Below are positions 1-5,185 of a stretch of 5,517 nucleotides of DNA, piece by piece. Source of the stretch: an uncultured Clostridia bacterium. GTDB taxonomy: Bacteria; Bacillota; Clostridia; Oscillospirales; Ruminococcaceae. Below the pieces are notes generated by a model that was given only the letters and a program-made list of their open reading frames with translations, made no database searches and was not told where the DNA came from. The stretch's first letter is position 1. Every line of letters begins with the position of its first letter. Location: assembly GCA_945933905.1 (NCBI GenBank), contig CAMEQX010000109.1, positions 1-5,517 of the forward strand, written 5' to 3'. The position numbers and the translations under genes were made by a program.

Positions 1-22
1 CTACACGACGCTCTTCCGATCT
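1..22. other. Illumina TruSeq adapter remnant
   Basis: All 22 bases match the 3' end of the TruSeq read 1 adapter, ending in CGCTCTTCCGATCT. This is sequencing-library sequence and not genome. It joins directly to the first genomic base at about 23 and happens to keep the first reading frame open, so any start codon called there is unsafe. Confidence 0.96.
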
Positions 23-238
23 ATGGGCGGCTCGTTAAACGATGAAATAAGACAGGAGCAGCTTGCCGCGATGAAAACCGTTATGGTGGGCGACAGAATA
101 AAAAATCGCGCGAAAAAGTGCGAGGTTTACGCGTTTGACCGAATGACAAGAGGTTACGGAAACGACGCTGAAAGAGAAGCGAGAAAAGCGGCCTTTTGTC
201 AGAAGGCTTATGATTTGGGAAAGACAATTCATTTATAA
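23..238 (+). CDS. 3' fragment of an unrecognised basic protein
   Basis: An open frame runs from the adapter junction to a TAA stop, giving 71 residues. The protein is rich in Lys, Arg and Glu and looks soluble and helical, with no membrane segment. Example stretches are IKNRAKKCEVYAFDRMTRG and NDAEREARKAAFCQKAYDL. I do not recognise the family. The ATG at 23 sits exactly at the adapter junction, so the real start was probably lost upstream and this is a partial gene; internal ATGs at 71 and 80 are other options. It ends 14 bases before the FecR-LRR gene with no terminator between, so the two are probably co-transcribed. FecR-like genes often follow a sigma factor gene, but nothing here identifies this fragment as one. 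Confidence 0.6.
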   Translation: MGGSLNDEIRQEQLAAMKTVMVGDRIKNRAKKCEVYAFDRMTRGYGNDAEREARKAAFCQKAYDLGKTIHL

Positions 239-246
239 GAAGGAAG
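239..246 (+). promoter_or_regulatory. Ribosome binding site for the FecR-LRR gene
   Basis: A GAAGGAAG-like purine run lies six bases before the ATG at 253. This supports that start and fits translation from a transcript shared with the upstream gene. Confidence 0.6.
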
Positions 247-252
247 AAATCT

Positions 253-1743
253 ATGAAAAATTTTCTGTCATCAACAAAAGGCAAAATTATCGCGGGAGCA
301 GTCACGCTTTTGCTAATCGCGGGAGTGATTGTGCTGATTATACTGCTGAATACGGGCTATCGCAACATTCGTGTTGCCGATTTAACGGGAACGTCAAAAG
401 TTACCGCAGGACTGAGCGTTTCCGACGCATTTAAAGGGCAAAATCTCGTGAGCGGCGACAACGTCGAGGTGCTTGAAAAATCGTCTTTAACGCTCGCGTT
501 CGATTCGGACAAGCACGTTGTCACAAGCGAGCTGACAAAATTCAGCGTTGAAGCATTTGGCGCTGCGGGAAAAGACTCTCGAACGATAATTCACCTTGAA
601 AAAGGCACGATTTCAAACGGAATTGACAACAAACTTTTGCCGAGCGAAAGCTATGTTGTGGAAAGCCCGAATGCTTCGATGTCGGTTCGCGGCACGATTT
701 TCACGGTGAATGTGTTCTTTGACAGCGAGGGACTTTGCCACACTGTTGTTGAGGTTAAAGAGGGCGTTGTAGAGGCGCTTGATAAGCAGGGAAAAAGTCC
801 TGTTCGACTGCTTGTTTCGGGGGAAAAAGCCGAGGTTGTGTCAAGAGTTGACGTAGAAAACATCGCCCCCTCGCCCGCAGAAAGCAGCGAAAACCCGCCT
901 TCAACGAACAGCACAGATACTCAGAGCAGTTCAGCTCCCGAGCCGCCTGTAATCCATGAAAATGTAATGAGAGACCCCGACACAATTTCGGTTGAGCAGG
1001 CTATCGAAACATATCTTAACGGCGGTGCGCTTGATACAACTAATTTTGACAGAATAACAAGACTTGAACTATACGGAAATTCGGCGTTTGTAATCCTTGA
1101 CGGATATCGTTACGGAAGAGGATACGAAGCAACAACGCTTGATTACCGTACAGTTGTTAAAGTCAAATTTTTCAACGAATACGGAAGAGTGATTATTGAA
1201 GAAAATCTGACCAACAACAGTATGACGGATTTGAGCGCTCTGAAAGAGATGAAAAATCTTGAATACCTGTCAATAGAATACGGAAACTTAACAACGCTTT
1301 CCGGAATTGAATCGCTCGGTAAAATTAAATCTCTCTATATTTGCAAATCGGAGCTTTCCGATATTTCGGCTGTTTCGGGGCTTTCGAGGCTTGAATATCT
1401 GCAGCTTGATTCAGACAGGATTTCCGATATTTCTCCGCTGTCCGAATTGACCGGATTGGAAAGTCTTTATCTGATGGATAACAGTATTTCCGACATTTCG
1501 CCGCTTTCAAATTTGACCGGTCTCAAGTCGTTAAATCTGAATGATAACAGTATCTCGGATATTTCGGCGCTTTCGGGTCTGGCGAAGATGGAAATTTTAC
1601 ACCTGAGGAACAACAGCATTTCTGATTATTCGCCCATATATGCGCTTCCATTAACATATATCGAGGTTTCGGGATTTAGTGAAGCGGAAATCGGTGAACT
1701 TCAACAGAAATTCCCCGAAGCGAAAATCATTCAATTTGAATAA
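253..1743 (+). CDS. Membrane-anchored FecR-domain protein with C-terminal leucine-rich repeats
   Basis: A 496-residue protein. Residues 1-10 are short and basic and are followed by one hydrophobic helix at about 11-33, so it is probably a type II anchored protein with its C-terminus outside. Residues about 35-200 resemble a FecR domain; the typical motif is SMSVRGTIFTVNV at 142-154, followed by a VVEVKEGVVEA strand. Residues about 205-243 form a Ser/Pro-rich linker. After an unassigned segment, residues about 319-475 carry internalin-type leucine-rich repeats of about 22 residues, such as LESLYLMDNSISDISPLSN. There is no LPXTG sorting signal. FecR domains in other systems transmit surface signals to ECF sigma factors, and such repeats usually bind proteins. 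A role as a surface sensor or adhesin is inference. It is followed after 12 bases by a very small ORF and a terminator. Confidence 0.85.
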   Translation: MKNFLSSTKGKIIAGAVTLLLIAGVIVLIILLNTGYRNIRVADLTGTSKVTAGLSVSDAFKGQNLVSGDNVEVLEKSSLTLAFDSDKHVVTSELTKFSVEAFGAAGKDSRTIIHLEKGTISNGIDNKLLPSESYVVESPNASMSVRGTIFTVNVFFDSEGLCHTVVEVKEGVVEALDKQGKSPVRLLVSGEKAEVVSRVDVENIAPSPAESSENPPSTNSTDTQSSSAPEPPVIHENVMRDPDTISVEQAIETYLNGGALDTTNFDRITRLELYGNSAFVILDGYRYGRGYEATTLDYRTVVKVKFFNEYGRVIIEENLTNNSMTDLSALKEMKNLEYLSIEYGNLTTLSGIESLGKIKSLYICKSELSDISAVSGLSRLEYLQLDSDRISDISPLSELTGLESLYLMDNSISDISPLSNLTGLKSLNLNDNSISDISALSGLAKMEILHLRNNSISDYSPIYALPLTYIEVSGFSEAEIGELQQKFPEAKIIQFE

Positions 1744-1755
1744 CAAGGAGGATAA

Positions 1756-1803
1756 ATGAAAAAAGTGCTCGAAAAGCTGCGGGTGCTGTTTGAACGAGTG
1801 TGA
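1756..1803 (+). CDS. Possible 15-residue peptide MKKVLEKLRVLFERV
   Basis: A perfect AAGGAGG Shine-Dalgarno at 1745-1751 precedes ATG by four bases, which is slightly short. The frame then stops after 15 codons, directly before the terminator. The peptide alternates basic and hydrophobic residues and could form an amphipathic helix, with Leu/Val on one face and Lys/Arg/Glu on the other. It may be a real micropeptide translated with the FecR-LRR gene. It could equally be the remnant of a third operon gene whose body was deleted. No homologue is recognised. Confidence 0.45.
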   Translation: MKKVLEKLRVLFERV

Positions 1804-1810
1804 ATAAAGT

Positions 1811-1848
1811 GCCGCCTTTTGAAATATAAAGGCGGCTTTGATTTTTTA
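1811..1848 (+). terminator. Intrinsic terminator after the FecR-LRR unit
   Basis: A 9-bp perfect stem, GCCGCCTTT (1811-1819) with AAAGGCGGC (1828-1836), has an 8-base loop and is followed by TTTGATTTTTT. It ends the left transcription unit only a few bases before the next promoter. The mirrored A run gives some potential to act on the other strand too, but no minus-strand gene needs it. Confidence 0.9.
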
Positions 1849-1850
1849 TA

Positions 1851-1879
1851 TTGACATTGCCTTTTAATTGTGATATAAT
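1851..1879 (+). promoter_or_regulatory. Consensus sigA promoter of the methyltransferase gene
   Basis: TTGACA (1851-1856) and TATAAT (1874-1879) are both perfect and are separated by 17 bases. A TG one base before the -10 makes it an extended -10 promoter. Transcription probably starts near 1886, leaving a short leader before the ribosome site. The reading frame upstream of 1923 runs through this promoter, so starts before 1923 are unlikely. Confidence 0.92.
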
Positions 1880-1907
1880 GATATTCTTATCGACAAAGCG
1901 AAAACTG

Positions 1908-1914
1908 AAAGGAG
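1908..1914 (+). promoter_or_regulatory. Ribosome binding site deciding the methyltransferase start
   Basis: AAAGGAG lies eight bases before ATG 1923. The open frame extends back to a TTG at 1851, but that codon is itself the -35 box, so ATG 1923 is the start chosen. Confidence 0.85.
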
Positions 1915-1922
1915 CAGATAAT

Positions 1923-2684
1923 ATGAAAGCAATGGCAAGTGATTGGTATAAGAAGATTTGGACGCTTGATATTCAAAATCACTCGTGGGTTGAGGACACA
2001 ATTCGTCAGGTGGATTTTCTTGTTGACAAACTGAAGCTGACAGGGAACGAGCGGATACTTGACCTCGCGTGTGGATTTGGACGTCATTCGCTGGAATTTG
2101 CGCGGCGCGGATATGATGTGACAGGCGTTGATATTACTCCGGAATATGTGGATTATGCCACAAAACAAGCGCAGACCGAAAATCTGAATGCCCGTTTTAT
2201 CTGCTCGGATATTCGCCAAGTGAGCTTTGACAATGAATTTGATGTTGTGCTGAATATGGCGGACGGTGCGATTGGTTATCTTGAAAACGAGGAAGAAAAT
2301 CTGAAAATTTTCCGCGTAATTTCAAAAGCGCTGAAAATAGGCGGAACGCATTTTATGGATATTATGAACGGCAGCTATGCCGAAACCCATTTTCCGTGCA
2401 AGCTTTGGGACGAGGGCGAAAAAAGCCTTACTTTATCGAATTTTGAATGGGACAAGCAAACCAAAACCTTGATTTACGGGCAAATCAGCTACCCCTACGG
2501 GCAGCCGCTGTACAAGCCGGAAATAACCGAGGGAAACACAATCAGATTGTACTCGCTTGATGAGATAAAAAGTATATTCGATGACCTTGGAATGAGCGTT
2601 TATGACAGCTATGCAGATTTTAGCGGAACTTTGTCATCGGACAATGGAATTCAGTTAATGGTTTTCTCGAAAAAGCAGATGTAA
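1923..2684 (+). CDS. Class I SAM-dependent methyltransferase
   Basis: A 253-residue cytoplasmic enzyme with a Rossmann-type methyltransferase domain at about residues 40-150. Motif I is ILDLACGFGRHS at 45-56. The acidic residue expected to bind the SAM ribose is D70 in VTGVD. A later CSDIRQ motif puts D96 near the adenine site, and FDVVLNMADGAIGYL matches the motif IV area. The C-terminal third, with an RLYSLDEIKSIFDDLGM segment, matches the last strands and helices of this family. The substrate cannot be told from sequence; relatives methylate small molecules or cofactors. It is a single-gene unit with its own promoter and a terminator downstream. Length and motifs look intact. Confidence 0.92.
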   Translation: MKAMASDWYKKIWTLDIQNHSWVEDTIRQVDFLVDKLKLTGNERILDLACGFGRHSLEFARRGYDVTGVDITPEYVDYATKQAQTENLNARFICSDIRQVSFDNEFDVVLNMADGAIGYLENEEENLKIFRVISKALKIGGTHFMDIMNGSYAETHFPCKLWDEGEKSLTLSNFEWDKQTKTLIYGQISYPYGQPLYKPEITEGNTIRLYSLDEIKSIFDDLGMSVYDSYADFSGTLSSDNGIQLMVFSKKQM

Positions 2685-2737
2685 AATGGGAGTTAAACGG
2701 CAAATTCTATAAACCGCGTGGATTAGCGAAAAATGCA

Positions 2738-2766
2738 AAGTCGCCTCAAATGGCGATTTTGTTTTT
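2738..2766 (+). terminator. Intrinsic terminator after the methyltransferase gene
   Basis: A stem of AAGTCGCC (2738-2745) with GGCGATTT (2752-2759), including one G-T pair, has a 6-base loop and runs into TTTTGTTTTTT. It lies about 50 bases after the stop codon and just before the next promoter, so the two genes are separate units. Confidence 0.8.
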
Positions 2767-2770
2767 TGTA

Positions 2771-2799
2771 TTGAAATTTTTTACTGACTATGGTATAAT
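2771..2799 (+). promoter_or_regulatory. sigA promoter of the DUF1330 gene
   Basis: TTGAAA (2771-2776) and a perfect TATAAT (2794-2799) are 17 bases apart, with TGG giving an extended -10. It follows directly on the T-run of the preceding terminator. Transcription probably starts near 2806. Confidence 0.88.
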
Positions 2800-2836
2800 A
2801 ATCTCAGCGAAAAATCGGATTTTGGAGGTTCATTGA

Positions 2837-3130
2837 ATGAGTTGTTATTTTGTCGTTGATACATATATTGATGAAGAAAAAGGGCGTGGTGCTTATGACG
2901 AGTACATCGAGAGCGTTGTGCCGATTGTTGAGAGCTATGGCGGAAAGTACATTGTTCGTTCCGAGAAGATAACATCTTTGTCGCCGGACAGAAACCCGCA
3001 GCGTGTGATTATTATTGAATTTCCGTCAAAAGAGGCTCTTATGCGCTGCTTCAATTCCAATGAATATAAGGCAATAATGAACAAGCGGATTGAAAGTGTG
3101 GACGCGAGAGGTCTGATTGTAGAAGCATAA
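2837..3130 (+). CDS. DUF1330 family protein
   Basis: A 97-residue protein, the usual size for this family of small ferredoxin-like dimeric alpha/beta barrel proteins. It begins with a strand, MSCYFVVDTYI, then a helix with YDEYIESVVPIVESYGGKYIVR. The family pattern continues with RVIIIEFPSKEALMRCFNSNEYKAI and ends in the closing strand GLIVEA. The start is fixed by GGAGG at 2824-2828, eight bases before the ATG. The biochemical role of DUF1330 is poorly known; the fold is shared with small monooxygenases and dehydratases. It has its own promoter and no clear terminator after it. Confidence 0.85.
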   Translation: MSCYFVVDTYIDEEKGRGAYDEYIESVVPIVESYGGKYIVRSEKITSLSPDRNPQRVIIIEFPSKEALMRCFNSNEYKAIMNKRIESVDARGLIVEA

Positions 3131-3160
3131 ATCTGAATTTGGTGAAGGGGAGAAAAGGTT

Positions 3161-3244
3161 ATGGGAGAATTGTCAAACTTGCTGAATATCAGAGTAAAAA
3201 ATGAAAAAAACTATAATGTTCTATTTATCAGGCTGTCCTGTTGA
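3161..3244 (+). pseudogene. Possible remnant of a TfoX C-terminal domain gene
   Basis: A 27-codon frame starts with MGELSNLLNI, close to the usual opening of TfoX C-terminal-domain proteins (MGELxxLPNIG), then loses the resemblance and stops. A weak purine-rich ribosome site (GGGGAG) lies about nine bases before the ATG. It sits 30 bases after the DUF1330 gene. The intact domain is about 80-90 residues, so if the recognition is right this is a truncated gene. The resemblance rests on about ten residues, so it is uncertain. Confidence 0.35.
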
Positions 3245-3289
3245 ACGAGAACCAAATTCAACGGTGCATTTATAGCTATAACAAATCAC

Positions 3290-3310
3290 CCTCTGTCGCC
3301 GAAACAGAGG
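3290..3310. repeat. Perfect 7-bp hairpin in the DUF1330 to Rpn gap
   Basis: CCTCTGT (3290-3296) pairs with ACAGAGG (3304-3310) across a 7-base loop. No T-run follows on either strand, so it is not a good intrinsic terminator. It may mark where the convergent units meet. The rest of 3245-3349 holds nothing I can identify. Confidence 0.4.
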
Positions 3311-3349
3311 ATGAAATTGTATTTGGATAATCGTGAAATTCAAGCCATA

Positions 3350-3571
3350 TTATTGAAAATCGGAGTAAATGGCGAGGATTAGTTCTTCCGTGAAACCGCA
3401 CGCTTTCATTCTTTGAATCGTGGAGTCGCTCTCCTCGGCTTTGCCTTCAAGCGAGCCCTCATCTTTAGCTTTTTTCAGCGCTGTCGGTATGTCTCGGTCG
3501 TACATTTCGCGGATTGAGAAAAAAGCTCTCGAAAAGCCGCGTGGTATCGTAACCCATATACAAATGCTCAC
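3350..3571 (-). pseudogene. C-terminal remnant of an Rpn-like (PD-(D/E)XK) nuclease
   Basis: The minus-strand frame from about 3524 down to the stop at 3350 encodes IREMYDRDIPTALKKAKDEG, then EGKAEE, then QRMKACGFTEELILAIYSDF. That combination of a helical segment, an EGxxEGKxE spacer and a short helix-turn tail is typical of the C-terminus of Rpn-type recombination-promoting nucleases. The N-terminal catalytic domain, usually about 200 residues, is absent. The first part of the frame (3525-3571) instead overlaps another fragment in a different frame. It is therefore a broken gene end fused to unrelated sequence. Assignment relies on the tail pattern only. Confidence 0.5.
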
Positions 3572-3820
3572 ACATATACTTTTCGGGATTCTATTCTTCG
3601 CGTCTGAAAGAAGATGCCCTTATCATCGGCTTACCGTTTTTGTCTTTTAATTCGTTGATTTCGCTCATATGTTCAATGCGGAAATGCCAATAATATTCCT
3701 TGTCTTCCGTTCTCCCAAAAAGGAAAAACATACATAGTATTTATCGTTGGGAACAAGCAAACCTTCTGCATTGTGGCGGTTGTATCTGAAACCTATCTGA
3801 GAATTATTGTTTATTGCCCG
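3525..3820 (-). pseudogene. Stop-interrupted WYL-like regulator fragment
   Basis: Read on the minus strand from 3820, one frame gives RAINNNSQIGFRYNRHN, then GLLVPNDKYYVCF and EYYWHFRIEHMSEINELKD. After a TAG at 3591-3593 the same frame continues NPEKYMCEHLYMGYDTTRLF. The order (AI-N-QIxFRY, a LVxxxxYYV strand, an FRIxxM strand, a late YxxEHxYM segment) resembles the WYL ligand-binding domain of transcription regulators. About 20 residues expected between the first two blocks are missing. A second in-frame stop (3821-3823) separates it from the upstream frame. No helix-turn-helix part is recognised. I read this as a decayed regulator gene that runs into the Rpn-like tail; the family call is tentative. 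Confidence 0.4.
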
Positions 3821-4020
3821 CTAAATTAAACCAACGTTTTTCCCAACATCAAGAGTGTCGTTTTCTGACTTGGCAGGGATTTTGTTTTTTCGACCGAAGA
3901 CTGCGAGCGAATCAAATCTGAGTTTCTTTCTGCTTCTGTCATACAACGGTTTTTCATAATACATACTTTCAGTAGAATAGATTTTTCTTATCAGAACAAC
4001 TTTTTCAACATAGGTATCAA
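3821..4020 (-). pseudogene. Unassigned open frame upstream of the WYL-like fragment
   Basis: In the same minus-strand frame as the WYL-like fragment, but ahead of its first stop codon, about 66 codons read FDTYVEKVVLIRKIYSTES and later KPLYDRSRKKLRFDSLAVFG. It could be the linker part of the same decayed gene, or noncoding sequence. The frame continues upstream to an ATG at 4114, but that part lies within the hairpin cluster and is unlikely to be protein. I do not recognise a domain here. Confidence 0.25.
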
Positions 4021-4023
4021 ATA

Positions 4024-4045
4024 CCTGCTGCCTGAAGGCAGCGGG
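4024..4045. repeat. Hairpin 1 of a possible IS200/IS605-type end
   Basis: CCTGCTGCC (4024-4032) pairs with GGCAGCGGG (4037-4045) over a TGAA loop, nine pairs with one G-T. Read on the minus strand it is CCCGCTGCCTTCAGGCAGC followed by AGGTATTTGAT. This resembles the subterminal hairpins found at ends of IS200/IS605-type elements, where TTGAT- or TTGAC-like target sites occur. No transposase remains in view. Confidence 0.45.
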
Positions 4046-4055
4046 CTTGTAACAG

Positions 4056-4083
4056 TTCGGTCGTGATTTGTCCCACGACCGGA
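4056..4083. repeat. Hairpin 2 of a possible IS200/IS605-type end
   Basis: TTCGGTCGTG (4056-4065) pairs with CACGACCGGA (4074-4083), ten pairs with one G-T, around an 8-base loop. It sits 10 bases from hairpin 1. There is no T-run, so it is not an ordinary terminator. Confidence 0.5.
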
Positions 4084-4114
4084 CACCTGTATTCCGATAT
4101 ACTTCACTGACCAT

Positions 4115-4143
4115 ATTGTATCATATTTTAATGTAAAACGCAA
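4115..4143 (-). promoter_or_regulatory. Possible minus-strand promoter reading into the twin hairpins
   Basis: On the minus strand, TTGCGT (4138-4143) and TACAAT (4115-4120) are 17 bases apart with a TGA before the -10. The -35 is weak, but the extended -10 could compensate. A transcript from here would pass through both hairpins and the WYL-like and Rpn-like remnants. Confidence 0.35.
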
Positions 4144-4153
4144 GTGTTTTACG
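4132..4153. repeat. Hairpin 3 of the cluster
   Basis: GTAAAAC (4133-4139) pairs with GTTTTAC (4146-4152), with a 6-base loop and a possible extra T-G pair outside. It overlaps the -35 of the possible minus-strand promoter. With hairpins 1 and 2 it outlines a segment of about 130 bases that could be a small non-autonomous element. Confidence 0.4.
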
Positions 4154-4288
4154 AGGATTATTCCCGAAAAATGAAATATTTGTCACAGACGAAAGCATAT
4201 TCCCAATGAAGCACAAGCAAGCCGACTCTCAAAAATCACTTGGAATGGCTGAAAAAGAAGATTGCAAAGATAATCGGAATACCATTTT
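4154..4288. other. Spacer with no recognisable gene
   Basis: Small frames occur, for example an ATG at 4206 running to a stop at 4290-4292, but none has a ribosome site or a recognised sequence. The stretch separates the hairpin cluster from the truncated phage head gene, and the missing N-terminal part of that gene is not found here in any forward frame. Confidence 0.4.
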
Positions 4289-5167
4289 TTGACCCGGCAA
4301 ATCAAGCGTCTGAAAAATGACAACGTTCACAACACCGCCGAGCTTGACGCTTACAACGAGTGCGGCTTCGAGGAATACGAGTTTATGGCGAGCCTCGGGG
4401 AGCGAACCTGCGAGGTCTGCGGCGCTATGGACGGCAAGCGGATTAAGCTCTCCGACAAGCAATTCGGCGTGAATTTCCCGCCCCTGCACCCGAACTGCCG
4501 CTGTACAACAATCGCGTTCGACCCCGATGACGACCTCTCGGATTTCAAGGCGGAAGAGCTCGAGTATGAGTGGTGGTATGCGAAATATGTCGAGGGTAGG
4601 GAGCAGCCGAAACTTGAAAGCAAGGGCGGCGCAGAGATTGATGTTCCGAGCGGAAAGCCTGTTCCTGTTTCGCCGACAAGTGAGAAGAAAAACGCTGTTC
4701 AGACCTTGACAACGGGTGGGGATAGTGGTATAATAAAAGGCAACGACAACAGAACGGCGGATGATGATGTGCATTACATAGGGAAAATTAACCTCGATAT
4801 CTTTAAGTGTGTTAGCGATGATATACTCACCGATGAGGTTATTTTAACAGATGAACGAATGGGACATATTATTGACCGAAGAGGTCAAGAGTTCTACGAC
4901 AAATACCACAGATTGTTCGGGACAATTTTAAGCGACCCCGATTATATTTTCAAAGATGCCCCCACGAATACGGCTATCGTGTGCAAGCGTTTTTTTGAAC
5001 ACGAAAAAAACGTTAATATTGTTTTGCGGTTAGTGGTTGAAGGCGATAATCCAAACTACAAGAATTCCATTCTAACCGTAATTGGCGAAAACAACAGGCG
5101 TTTTGAACAGCGTTTGCGAAACAATACTCCGATTTATGTGAAGAAAAATCTTGACAAAACGGAATAA
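4289..5167 (+). CDS. Truncated phage minor head (SPP1 gp7/Mu F-type) protein with C-terminal PBECR-like RNase domain
   Basis: An open frame of 292 codons. Residues about 5-78 match the C-terminal part of the SPP1 gp7/Mu F minor head domain: HNTAELDAYNECGF, then ASLGERTCEVCGAMDGK, then PPLHPNCRCTT. C41, C44, H67, C70 and C72 form the usual metal-site-like cluster. Residues 79-160 are an acidic, then polar linker. Residues about 162-287 look like a PBECR-type nuclease (phage Barnase-EndoU-ColicinE5/D-RelE group), with HIIDRRGQEFYDKY, DPDYIFKD, NIVLRLVV and NSILTVIGENNRRFEQRLRN. H193, R197/R198 and R247 are plausible active-site residues. Such fusions are thought to be carried in the virion and act on host RNA. 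The usual N-terminal head part, over 200 residues, is absent. The TTG at 4289 has no ribosome site, so this is probably a 5'-truncated prophage remnant; the subfamily number is not certain. Confidence 0.8.
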   Translation: MTRQIKRLKNDNVHNTAELDAYNECGFEEYEFMASLGERTCEVCGAMDGKRIKLSDKQFGVNFPPLHPNCRCTTIAFDPDDDLSDFKAEELEYEWWYAKYVEGREQPKLESKGGAEIDVPSGKPVPVSPTSEKKNAVQTLTTGGDSGIIKGNDNRTADDDVHYIGKINLDIFKCVSDDILTDEVILTDERMGHIIDRRGQEFYDKYHRLFGTILSDPDYIFKDAPTNTAIVCKRFFEHEKNVNIVLRLVVEGDNPNYKNSILTVIGENNRRFEQRLRNNTPIYVKKNLDKTE

Positions 5168-5179
5168 TTATGCTATAAT
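5151..5179 (+). promoter_or_regulatory. Perfect sigA promoter inside the 3' end of the toxin gene
   Basis: TTGACA (5151-5156) and TATAAT (5174-5179) are both perfect with 17 bases between and a TGC extended -10. The -35 lies in the codons for the last few residues of the phage protein, and the -10 lies just after its stop. Transcription should start near 5186, right before the structured RNA. Confidence 0.93.
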
Positions 5180-5185
5180 GTAGAT

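Noticed and set aside
1851..1922. Upstream extension of the methyltransferase
   Set aside because: The extra 24 codons run through the promoter and the transcription start, and ATG 1923 has a proper ribosome site.
3201..3275. 24-codon ORF overlapping the TfoX-like remnant
   Set aside because: Starts with MKK but lacks a ribosome site and any recognisable domain.
4206..4292. 28-codon ORF before the phage head gene
   Set aside because: No ribosome site and no recognisable sequence; it overlaps the TTG of the larger frame by chance.
4229..4774. Minus-strand 181-codon frame
   Set aside because: A shadow of the GC-richer phage head coding region, which has clear domain motifs on the plus strand.
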